Positions 1-5,679 of a DNA stretch of 6,371 nucleotides are shown here, piece after piece (position 1 is the first letter of the stretch; each line of letters starts with the position of its first letter). The notes beneath the pieces were generated by a model, which made no database searches, had not been told where the DNA came from, and saw only the letters and a list, made by a program, of their open reading frames with translations. Where the stretch lies: contig JAPHSI010000002.1 in NCBI GenBank assembly GCA_026193155.1, forward strand, positions 1 through 6,371. The letters run 5' to 3'. Position numbers and translations under genes: made by a program. Source of the stretch: Sulfurimonadaceae bacterium. Lineage in GTDB: Bacteria > Campylobacterota > Campylobacteria > Campylobacterales > Sulfurimonadaceae.

Positions 1-280
1 ATGGATGCGTTAAATAGTAAGATGTATGGGAATCATAAAAAAGAATAAATCCAAGTCTCGCACCAAGGATTATACCTATTTCGATATATACAAAATAGAT
101 ATCTAAATGACCTTCTTTAAACTCTAAATTATCTCTTTTAATAAAGTATTTTCCGATATATAAAGCCGTAACTAAAGCTAAAACATACATCATCCCATAC
201 CAATGTATAGGGAAAGAAAAAACATGAAATGCTATTGGGTCGAAGTTGTCATATATATGATTCCAACTGCTATTTGGCAT
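1..280 (-). CDS. lgt: Prolipoprotein diacylglyceryl transferase (Lgt), N-terminal part, cut by window edge
   Basis: Lgt is an inner-membrane enzyme that transfers a diacylglyceryl group from phosphatidylglycerol to the lipobox cysteine of prolipoproteins, the first step of lipoprotein maturation. Translation from the ATG at 280-278 gives 93 in-frame codons with no stop before the window edge; the family is usually about 260-290 residues, so roughly the first third is present. Two family signatures are readable: HWYGMMY at residues 26-32 (E. coli HWYGLMY, containing a conserved functional Tyr) and GARLGFILFYD at 73-83 (E. coli GGRIGYVLFYN). Hydrophobic stretches at about 18-46 and 59-83 fit membrane segments. 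The start codon shares one base with the stop of the preceding Fe-S gene (TAATG), which suggests translational coupling; only a weak GAG-type ribosome site is visible. The catalytic His and the Lgt signature proper lie outside the window. The family assignment is very secure. Confidence 0.93.
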   Translation of the reverse strand, partial: MPNSSWNHIYDNFDPIAFHVFSFPIHWYGMMYVLALVTALYIGKYFIKRDNLEFKEGHLDIYFVYIEIGIILGARLGFILFYDSHTSYYLTHP

Positions 281-1566
281 TATTTTCTCAAAGCCTCGGC
301 AATAAGTTCTATAGGGTTTTTAAACACAACATCCTCAACACCGCTGACATTCATAGAGTTGTTTATTTGCATTCTACAAGCACTACACTCGGCACTTACG
401 ACTTCTGCTCCTGTTTTTTCAATCATTGCAGCTTTAGGTTTACCTGCAGCTTCTGCAAAATGGTACTTTTCAGTCTGCATAGTTACACCGCCAAAACCAC
501 AACAAAGGTTCGGATCACTCATCTCGACTATTTTATAGTTTTGACTGATTAAGTTTCTTGGCTCATTGTAGATGCCTTGCATCTTCTTAGCATGACAAGG
601 GTCATGATATGTAACTATATTTGGCAAACTTTTTTTAGATGCCAAGAGTTGTTCAAGATGTGTATGGTGCTGAAGCCACTCCGTAGCCATAAAGATTTTA
701 TCTTTTATCGCTCTGGCACGTTCTAACCACTCTGGCTGGTCGTGAAAGAAGTGTTCATAGTCAATCTTTAGCATTGCAGAACAAGTTGCTTCAGGTACTA
801 TAATAGCCTCTATATCATCACCGAATTTCTCAAAGTATTCTATATTGAACTTTGCATTGTTATCAACAGTATCAAAATCACCCGTAAAATATGCAGGAGC
901 CGCACAACACTTTTGATCTTTTGCCAAAAATGCATCTATCTCCAAAGTCTCTAAAATCTCTAAAAGAGACTCTCCAACTTTTTTATAGTTGTAGTTTCCC
1001 AAACAACCGATAAATACCGCGACTTTTCTTTTTCCGCCATTGTCTATATTCTCTTGGTGAGAGTTTAAAAACGAAGTCTTCATTAAAGATGGAAGTAAAC
1101 GATCTGCTTTTATCATAGGGATAAAAGAGCGTGGACTCATTGAGTTAATATCCGCTTTGATTTTAAATCCACAAGTTTGAAAAACATATCCAAGTTTAAA
1201 AGCCAAATCATTAAGCCAACGATGACGAAGAAGTAAAAAGAAAAGTTTTTTATACCATGCTATACCAAACTTCTGAGCTATATCTGCACGAGCTTGCTCT
1301 ATCACCATGTCAGTTGGGAGTGATTTTGGACATACTTCTGTACAAGCTGTACATAAAAAACAAGACTCAAATATATCTTTTGCATTTTTATCTAGTTCCA
1401 AATCCCCGCGTTTATAAGCACCAAGAAGGTCTATAAAACCACGAGGGGATGTTACCTCGTCTGCATTTACATTATGTATAGTACAAACAGGTATACATTT
1501 ACCGCATTTTACACACTCATCACTGACAGCGGTAAAGTTAAAAATATCTTCTGTTTTTTTATCCAT
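280..1566 (-). CDS. GlpC/LutA-like Fe-S oxidoreductase subunit (two 4Fe-4S sites plus two CCG domains)
   Basis: A 428-residue protein starting at the ATG at 1566. Residues 18-28 hold C18-x2-C21-x2-C24-x3-C28 and residues 69-80 hold C69-x2-C72-x2-C75-x3-C79-P, a pair of ferredoxin-type 4Fe-4S motifs. Two CCG (cysteine-rich) domains follow: C188, C220-C221 and C262, then C324, C355-C356 and C394-x2-C397. The first CCG domain ends TCSAM, so its last cysteine is replaced by Met. This is the architecture of GlpC, GlcF and heterodisulfide-reductase-like electron-transfer subunits. No flavin dehydrogenase partner (GlpA, GlpB, GlcD or LutB) is in the window, so glycerol-3-phosphate as substrate is not supported. 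A longer reading from an ATG at 1605 adds 13 residues but overlaps hemN; I prefer 1566 because the family-like sequence begins there and it lies 1 nt after the hemN stop. No strong Shine-Dalgarno is visible for either start. I recall related proteins next to hemN in Campylobacter and Helicobacter, often annotated glpC, which suggests a role tied to HemN redox chemistry; that role is inference. Confidence 0.9.
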   Translation of the reverse strand: MDKKTEDIFNFTAVSDECVKCGKCIPVCTIHNVNADEVTSPRGFIDLLGAYKRGDLELDKNAKDIFESCFLCTACTEVCPKSLPTDMVIEQARADIAQKFGIAWYKKLFFLLLRHRWLNDLAFKLGYVFQTCGFKIKADINSMSPRSFIPMIKADRLLPSLMKTSFLNSHQENIDNGGKRKVAVFIGCLGNYNYKKVGESLLEILETLEIDAFLAKDQKCCAAPAYFTGDFDTVDNNAKFNIEYFEKFGDDIEAIIVPEATCSAMLKIDYEHFFHDQPEWLERARAIKDKIFMATEWLQHHTHLEQLLASKKSLPNIVTYHDPCHAKKMQGIYNEPRNLISQNYKIVEMSDPNLCCGFGGVTMQTEKYHFAEAAGKPKAAMIEKTGAEVVSAECSACRMQINNSMNVSGVEDVVFKNPIELIAEALRK

Positions 1567-1567
1567 T

Positions 1568-2935
1568 TTATACCGTTTTAGAGAATGTCTTCTTATTTGC
1601 TGCATGTTTTTTCATATATGCATCAAATGGCATACAGATGTTTCTAATAAGTAGTGTACCTGTTTGATTACACTCGATTTTATCATCACTTATAGTTAAA
1701 ATCTCTTCCTCTTCAAAAGGTTTTAGTGCTTCAAGTGCATCTGCAAAATATGTGTTAAAGTCTACATCAAATTTTTTGTTAAATCTAGCTATGTCAAGTT
1801 TGAAGTTACTCATTAGCTCCATAATCACATACTGACGGATTAAATCATCTTCATTTAGAACTATTCCACGCTCAAACGGAAGTTTTCCATCTTCAATGGC
1901 AGCTTCATAAAGTTTCATATCTTTAAAGTTTTGGTTGTAAGAGTCAATTCCTTCACCGATTGATGTTAGTCCGACACCTATTAAATCAGCTCCGCCTTTT
2001 GTTGTATAACCTTGGAAGTTTCTGTGAAGTTCACCTTTTTCAATAGCTTTAAAAAGTTCATCCTCAGGCTTGGCAAAGTGATCCATACCAACCATCTTAT
2101 AACCATGTGAAGTTAGAAAATCAATAGTATATTTCATAATCTCTAATTTTTCATCAGGACGTGGAAGTGTAGTCTCATCAATCTTACGCATAGTTTTTTT
2201 CATCCAAGGAACATGAGCGTAGTTAAATACTGCAAATCTATCTGGGTCAAGCGTAAGTGAAAGACGAAGTGTCTCTTTAAAAGTCTCTAATGACTGGAAA
2301 GGAAGTCCGTATATCAAGTCAACATTAACTGAAACCATATTGTACTTTCTAGCTAAGTCCATGGCATTTTTTGTTATTTCATATGGTTGAACACGGTGAA
2401 CTGCCACTTGAACTTTTTCATTAAAATCTTGAATACCAAAACTAACACGGTTAAAACCGGCTTCACTCATAACTTTCATTTGATCTTCTGTAATATGACG
2501 AGGATCTATCTCACAGCTTATCTCTGCATCGCTTCTAAAGTTAGGAAAAACTTTTTTAATCTCATCGATCACCTCTTTTAACTGAGGTGCGCTAAAAAAT
2601 GTAGGTGTACCACCGCCAAAGTGCATCTGAAGTACGTCACGTGAAGTATCTAAATGTTTTGCAAGTATTTGAAGCTCTCGTTTTAGATAACCGATATAGC
2701 GAGTCATTTTATCTTCTTTAGACGTAAACACAACATTACATCCACAAAAATAACAGGCATTTCTACAAAACGGAAGGTGAAAGTAAAGGCTTACAGGACG
2801 CGACTTGTCTTGAGACTCAAGTTTCTTTATATACTCATCATACGCATATGAATCGCTAAATTCTAGTGCTGTAGGATAACTTGTATATCTAGGTCCCGGT
2901 TTTGAGTATTTTAAAAATTTTGAAAAGTCTAACAT
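1568..2935 (-). CDS. hemN: Oxygen-independent coproporphyrinogen III dehydrogenase HemN
   Basis: This radical SAM enzyme oxidatively decarboxylates coproporphyrinogen III to protoporphyrinogen IX without oxygen, a late cytoplasmic step of haem synthesis. The 455 residues match the usual length (E. coli 457). The N-terminus carries the HemN-specific GPRYTSYPTALEF (14-26). The cluster motif is C57-x3-C61-x2-C64 with the extra C66 (CYFCGCN), which separates true HemN from HemW-type paralogues that lack that pattern. GGGTP at 107-111 is the SAM-binding glycine motif. The stretch NFQGYTT...GADLIGVG is the HemN-type C-terminal signature. The start at 2935 is supported by an AAGG ribosome site at 2944-2947. 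It lies 64 nt downstream of ffh and 1 nt upstream of the Fe-S oxidoreductase gene, so hemN and that gene are almost certainly co-transcribed. Identification is secure. Confidence 0.97.
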   Translation of the reverse strand: MLDFSKFLKYSKPGPRYTSYPTALEFSDSYAYDEYIKKLESQDKSRPVSLYFHLPFCRNACYFCGCNVVFTSKEDKMTRYIGYLKRELQILAKHLDTSRDVLQMHFGGGTPTFFSAPQLKEVIDEIKKVFPNFRSDAEISCEIDPRHITEDQMKVMSEAGFNRVSFGIQDFNEKVQVAVHRVQPYEITKNAMDLARKYNMVSVNVDLIYGLPFQSLETFKETLRLSLTLDPDRFAVFNYAHVPWMKKTMRKIDETTLPRPDEKLEIMKYTIDFLTSHGYKMVGMDHFAKPEDELFKAIEKGELHRNFQGYTTKGGADLIGVGLTSIGEGIDSYNQNFKDMKLYEAAIEDGKLPFERGIVLNEDDLIRQYVIMELMSNFKLDIARFNKKFDVDFNTYFADALEALKPFEEEEILTISDDKIECNQTGTLLIRNICMPFDAYMKKHAANKKTFSKTV

Positions 2936-2999
2936 CTTTTTTACCTTATATTAATTACGCGATTATCTCCAAACTTTATTAATGAATGGATAAACGCTT
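2936..2999 (-). other. Spacer between ffh and hemN without a clear terminator
   Basis: The 64-nt gap holds no GC-rich hairpin followed by a T-run on the minus strand, so read-through from ffh into hemN is plausible. A GATAAT (minus strand, 2967-2962) could be a -10 box for a separate hemN start, but no matching -35 element is visible at 16-18 nt, so this is weak. Confidence 0.35.
2944..2947 (-). promoter_or_regulatory. Ribosome binding site of hemN
   Basis: The minus strand reads AAGG, then 8 nt (TAAAAAAG), then the ATG at 2935. This supports that ATG as the start, and the protein from it aligns with the HemN N-terminus. Confidence 0.65.
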
Positions 3000-4367
3000 T
3001 TATCTTGGAAGTCCACCGGGCATTCCGCCCATGCCACCTGCTCCGCCCATTTGCCCCATCATATCTTGAAGCTGCTTCATGCCGTTTTTACCAGAGAATT
3101 TTTTAGCCATTTTACCTGCGTTTTTAAACTGTTTTATCATACGGTTTATCTCAACCTGAGTAAGTCCACAACCCTCAGCTATACGTTGTTTACGAGAGTT
3201 ATTTAGTAAATCAGGGTCTTCTCTCTCTTTTTTAGTCATAGACGCAACCATGGATTTTATGTTTTTAAGCTCATCCGAGTTTTCCAAATCAAAATCTTTT
3301 AAGGCTTTGCTCATGTTACCCATACCAGGCATCATACCTAGAAGTGATTTCATTGAACCCATTTTTTTCATAGACTCCATCTGCTCTAAAAAGTCGTTGA
3401 AGTTAAACTTACCTTTTTTGATTTTTTGAGTCATTTTTTTGGCTTGTTTCTCATCGATTACACCTGCAGTTTTCTCAGCAAGACCCTCAACATCTCCAAA
3501 GCCCATCAAACGGTTTACAATACGCTCAGGCATGAAAACTTCCAAGTCTTCCATCTTCTCACCGCTACCGATAAAACGTAATGGAACTTCAACTTGGCTG
3601 GATAAACCAAGAGCTACACCGCCTTTTGAGTCACCATCGTATTTTGAAAGGATTACACCGTCTATTCCGATTTTCTCTTTAAAAGTTGTAGCTGTTCTTA
3701 CTGCATCTTGACCAGTTAGTGAATCCGCTACATAGAAAATCTCACTAGGTTTTGCAACATCCTTTACAGCATGCAACTCTTCCATAAGCTCATCATCAAT
3801 CGCTAAACGACCAGCCGTATCTATTAGAACTACGTCGTATATTTTGCTGTTAGCATATTCAAGTGCCGCTTTAACAACCTCTACCGGATTTTTAGTAGCT
3901 TCATCTTCATAAAGTTCAACTTCTATCTGAGTAGTTATTTGACGTAGTTGTTCAACTGCCGCCAAACGCTGTAAATCGGCTGCAACAATAAGAACTTTTT
4001 TCTGTTTGTTTTTCAGGTATGTCGCCAGTTTACCCGTAGTAGTCGTTTTACCAGAACCTTGAAGACCTGTCATCAAAATAACAGTAGGAGGATTTGGAGC
4101 GTAAACAAAACCTTTGTTCCCGCCAACTTCTAAAAGCTCGTTTAGCGTACTTCTAAGTGCGTCTAAAAATTGGTCTTTACCAATACCTTTTTCTTTTGTT
4201 CTTAGTTCTACATTTGTAATAAGATCTTTTACAACTTTGTGGTTTACATCTGCTTTTAATAGCGACTTTTTAAGCTCAGTAAGTGCCTTTTTAAGTGCCT
4301 TTTCATCATCAAATGTACGAATTTTTCTCATCGCTGTCGTAAACGAGGATGTGAGTGTATCAAACAT
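3000..4367 (-). CDS. ffh: Signal recognition particle protein Ffh (SRP54 GTPase)
   Basis: Ffh binds 4.5S SRP RNA and signal sequences of nascent membrane proteins, and with FtsY delivers ribosomes to the membrane. The 455 residues are normal length. Domain order: N helical domain (about 1-90), GTPase G domain (about 95-295), methionine-rich M domain (about 320-455). Visible motifs are the P-loop GLQGSGKTTTTGKLA (101-115), the insertion-box motif DLQRLAAVEQL (131-141, usually DTxRPAAxxQL), DTAGR (183-187), SKYDGDSKGG (241-250, usually TKxDGDARGG) and the RNA-binding signature around RKQRIAEGCG (392-401, usually ending GSG). The M domain has the hydrophobic LLGMMPGMG loop (342-350), and the tail is Met/Gly-rich (GQMGGAGGMGGMPGG). 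The start is supported by an AGAAGG site 7 nt upstream. It is followed by hemN rather than the rpsP-rimM-trmD genes often found after ffh. The motif substitutions look lineage-specific rather than damaging, since every catalytic position I can check is present or conservatively replaced. Confidence 0.97.
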   Translation of the reverse strand: MFDTLTSSFTTAMRKIRTFDDEKALKKALTELKKSLLKADVNHKVVKDLITNVELRTKEKGIGKDQFLDALRSTLNELLEVGGNKGFVYAPNPPTVILMTGLQGSGKTTTTGKLATYLKNKQKKVLIVAADLQRLAAVEQLRQITTQIEVELYEDEATKNPVEVVKAALEYANSKIYDVVLIDTAGRLAIDDELMEELHAVKDVAKPSEIFYVADSLTGQDAVRTATTFKEKIGIDGVILSKYDGDSKGGVALGLSSQVEVPLRFIGSGEKMEDLEVFMPERIVNRLMGFGDVEGLAEKTAGVIDEKQAKKMTQKIKKGKFNFNDFLEQMESMKKMGSMKSLLGMMPGMGNMSKALKDFDLENSDELKNIKSMVASMTKKEREDPDLLNNSRKQRIAEGCGLTQVEINRMIKQFKNAGKMAKKFSGKNGMKQLQDMMGQMGGAGGMGGMPGGLPR

Positions 4368-4374
4368 AAAAATA

Positions 4375-4380
4375 CCTTCT
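4375..4380 (-). promoter_or_regulatory. Ribosome binding site of ffh
   Basis: AGAAGG on the minus strand stands 7 nt (TATTTTT) before the ATG at 4367-4365. It is a strong match to the anti-SD complement and fixes the ffh start. Confidence 0.75.
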
Positions 4381-4403
4381 GAATATCTGTATAATTTTTG
4401 GCG

Positions 4404-4432
4404 ATTATATCTAAAGCGGGCTTTTTGTTTGC
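4404..4432 (-). promoter_or_regulatory. Putative sigma-70 promoter of ffh
   Basis: The minus strand has a perfect TATAAT at 4409-4404, which would place the transcription start near 4397 and give a leader of about 30 nt containing the AGAAGG site. The position 17 nt upstream (4432-4427) reads GCAAAC, a poor -35. That is common in Campylobacterota, where the -10 box dominates. The call rests on the -10 match and its spacing to the gene. Confidence 0.5.
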
Positions 4433-4437
4433 TTTAG
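4411..4437. repeat. 7-bp inverted repeat (CTAAAGC / GCTTTAG) upstream of ffh
   Basis: CTAAAGC at 4411-4417 and GCTTTAG at 4431-4437 are perfect inverted arms around a 13-nt spacer. A competing smaller fold, AAAG-CGGG-CTTT, lies inside it at 4413-4424. Read on the minus strand the hairpin follows the unknown 271-codon gene by about 40 nt and could be a weak terminator for it, but no T-run follows; on the plus strand the small fold is followed by several T's. It abuts the ffh -10 box, so an operator role is also possible. Confidence 0.4.
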
Positions 4438-4474
4438 TATATTTTATAAATGTTTTAATATTTTAGTTTATTAT

Positions 4475-5290
4475 TTATTCCCCAACTATTGTCATTTTTT
4501 CTAAAATTTGTTTTGAACCATAATGTTTAATTATTGGCATAAATTCTATGTTGATACTTTCTTTTTTCATTGAGTTTATGATTAAATCTTGAAGTCCATC
4601 TGTAGCAATATTAAAATCACAACTCTCTTTTGTCTCTATATCTTTTAACTCAGTGTTATTTATAAAGGCTTTTCCAGTCAATGTTTTAGTATTAAACTCA
4701 TACACAAGTATCTCAGCTTTATGAAATTCTTTTAATGGTTGAAGCTTATACTCTTTTATATACTGAACACCTCTTGTTAGTTCAGGTAACGCTTGTACAC
4801 TAAGTAATTCATCATTGTTTGCCGTAAATGTAGACAACTCTTTTTTTTCTATTTTTTTTACTAAGTCTTCAATATCGTTTTCAGCTAAAAGTGCCGTTTT
4901 TAGAACTGTCTCTGGTACACTAATAGTACCACTTCCAAAATTTACAATGGAATTATCAATATTGATTGTTGGCATTTTATCTTCTTTTCCAAGAAGTTTT
5001 ATTAAGTTTATTGCCTGTGAGGCAGTATCCCAAATAGAAGTAACATTACTCAGAACAGGTTGTACTGAACTTAAAATAATACTAATATCATAGTATAAAC
5101 ATGCTTCTTTAATTGCATTTGTTTTAATAACATACTTGTTTTTTATATTAGATGACGAACCATTGAAAGATATAAAACTTTTGTCAATAATAGCTGAAAG
5201 TTTACGACTATAAAATGATATATCTCTTAAATCTAGTCCTTCATCAAAAATAGAACCTGAAAACTTTAAATTAACTTTTTCTTCAGCCAT
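4475..5290 (-). CDS. AT-rich gene for a protein of unknown function (271 aa)
   Basis: I do not recognise this protein. The 271 residues are rich in Lys, Glu, Ile and Asn, with no signal peptide, no clear membrane segment and no catalytic motif I can name. The N-terminus (NLKFSGSIFDEG at 7-18, then an amphipathic stretch to about 38) looks like a beta strand and turn leading into a helix. Residues 64-101 are hydrophobic and include IILSSV and INLIKLLG. Residues 134-152 are a charged helix-like stretch, and 190-271 look strand-rich (ILVYEFN, LTGKAF, INIEFMPI, EKMTIVG). There are two cysteines, C64 and C224. The start is supported by an AAAGGA site 5 nt upstream. Base use is unlike its neighbours: two 60-base samples (4501-4560, 5101-5160) have 13 and 14 G+C, while one in ffh (3541-3600) has 27. 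That, and standing alone between housekeeping genes, suggests horizontal acquisition. The long open frame and good ribosome site make it a real gene. Confidence 0.8.
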   Translation of the reverse strand: MAEEKVNLKFSGSIFDEGLDLRDISFYSRKLSAIIDKSFISFNGSSSNIKNKYVIKTNAIKEACLYYDISIILSSVQPVLSNVTSIWDTASQAINLIKLLGKEDKMPTINIDNSIVNFGSGTISVPETVLKTALLAENDIEDLVKKIEKKELSTFTANNDELLSVQALPELTRGVQYIKEYKLQPLKEFHKAEILVYEFNTKTLTGKAFINNTELKDIETKESCDFNIATDGLQDLIINSMKKESINIEFMPIIKHYGSKQILEKMTIVGE

Positions 5291-5295
5291 TACTA

Positions 5296-5301
5296 TCCTT
5301 T
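5296..5301 (-). promoter_or_regulatory. Ribosome binding site of the 271-codon unknown gene
   Basis: AAAGGA on the minus strand lies 5 nt (TAGTA) before the ATG at 5290-5288, supporting both the start and the reality of the gene. Confidence 0.7.
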
Positions 5302-5335
5302 AAATATAATACATATATCCCTATATAAAAATATA

Positions 5336-5365
5336 ATTATAACTAAACAGTACATTTTTTAACAA
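5336..5365 (-). promoter_or_regulatory. Putative promoter of the 271-codon unknown gene
   Basis: The minus strand has TTGTTA (5365-5360, four of six to TTGACA), 18 nt, then a perfect TATAAT (5341-5336). The start would fall near 5329, leaving a leader of about 39 nt with the AAAGGA site. The region is extremely AT-rich, so chance -10 matches are likely. Confidence 0.4.
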
Positions 5366-5410
5366 TCTTTTAATCTTTATAAGACGATAATTAATATATA
5401 GCTAAAACTT

Positions 5411-5416
5411 AGGAGA
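5411..5416 (+). promoter_or_regulatory. Ribosome binding site of the HicA-like gene
   Basis: AGGAGA lies 4 nt before the ATG at 5421. It is the strongest Shine-Dalgarno match in the window and fixes this start. Confidence 0.75.
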
Positions 5417-5420
5417 TTTT

Positions 5421-5678
5421 ATGAGTAAACACAAAGACAAAATAGCAAAAATCTTTGAACATCCAATCTCTGGAAACATAGATGTAAGCAGACTTGTACA
5501 TGCATTAGAGTATTATGGAATTGAAGTAGATATGAACAAAAAACATCGTGCACTTCTTCATTTTAAAGATAGGGAATATTCTTTGGCACTATCACATAGA
5601 AATGAACTCTCTAAAGATGCGATTGTTGGACTTCGACATTTTTTACAAGAGGTTGGATTAACTCCGGAAAACTTATAA
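5421..5678 (+). CDS. HicA/YcfA-like small protein (85 aa), no HicB partner visible
   Basis: HicA toxins are small dsRBD-fold mRNA interferases, usually encoded beside the HicB antitoxin. This 85-residue protein fits the extended group of HicA-like proteins that begin KI(F/L)EHPIS (10-16) and predict strand-helix-strand-strand-helix: helix at 22-32 (VSRLVHALEYY), strands at 43-48 and 52-57, final helix at 64-78 ending in EVGL, like the end of HicA (KQAGL). The canonical GSHxxF active-site motif is not intact: the matching place reads KKHRALLHF (40-48), so a His is present (H42, with H47 nearby) but the Gly-Ser before it is not. No HicB-like frame lies next to it; its neighbours are a divergent unknown gene and a convergent metallopeptidase gene. 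Toxin activity is therefore doubtful, and it may be a lone housekeeping-type relative. The ribosome site is strong and the gene is real; the family call is moderate. Confidence 0.72.
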   Translation: MSKHKDKIAKIFEHPISGNIDVSRLVHALEYYGIEVDMNKKHRALLHFKDREYSLALSHRNELSKDAIVGLRHFLQEVGLTPENL

Positions 5679-5679
5679 G

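Larger units (their letters stand above)
5291..5420. other. Divergent AT-rich intergenic region
   Basis: These 130 bp separate two divergent genes and must hold both promoters. Toward the plus-strand gene, TATAAG (5378-5383) and GATAAT (5386-5391) are candidate -10 boxes without a convincing -35; a T-tract at 5355-5360 lies one to two helical turns upstream of them. I see no long inverted or direct repeat that would mark an operator. Confidence 0.45.

Noticed and set aside
203..552. Two plus-strand open frames of 107-111 codons
   Set aside because: They lie antisense to the end of the Fe-S oxidoreductase gene and the start of lgt, have low-complexity unrelated sequence and lack a good ribosome site; they are shadows.
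1564..1605. Longer start for the Fe-S oxidoreductase (ATG at 1605)
   Set aside because: It would add 13 basic residues encoded inside the end of hemN; the ferredoxin-like N-terminus begins naturally at the ATG at 1566, right after the hemN stop.
2988..3000. A short sequence around AAGCGTTTATC shared with 6219-6229 in the opposite orientation
   Set aside because: The match is about a dozen bases, one copy is inside the YaiI coding sequence, and there is no flanking similarity; most likely chance, not an att site or repeat.
3439..3711. Plus-strand open frame of 90 codons inside ffh
   Set aside because: It is antisense to the conserved Ffh GTPase domain, and its Ser/Pro-rich translation reflects the complement of that gene.
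4114..4437. Plus-strand open frame of 107 codons over the start of ffh
   Set aside because: Its Ser/Phe-rich translation is the complement of Lys/Glu-rich Ffh N-domain codons, with no ribosome site.
4815..5093. Plus-strand open frame of 92 codons
   Set aside because: It is antisense to the 271-codon gene, which has the better ribosome site and longer frame.
5291..5420. Possible small RNA or HicB-like frame in the divergent region
   Set aside because: The stretch is AT-rich with stops in all frames I read and no stable GC-containing hairpin.
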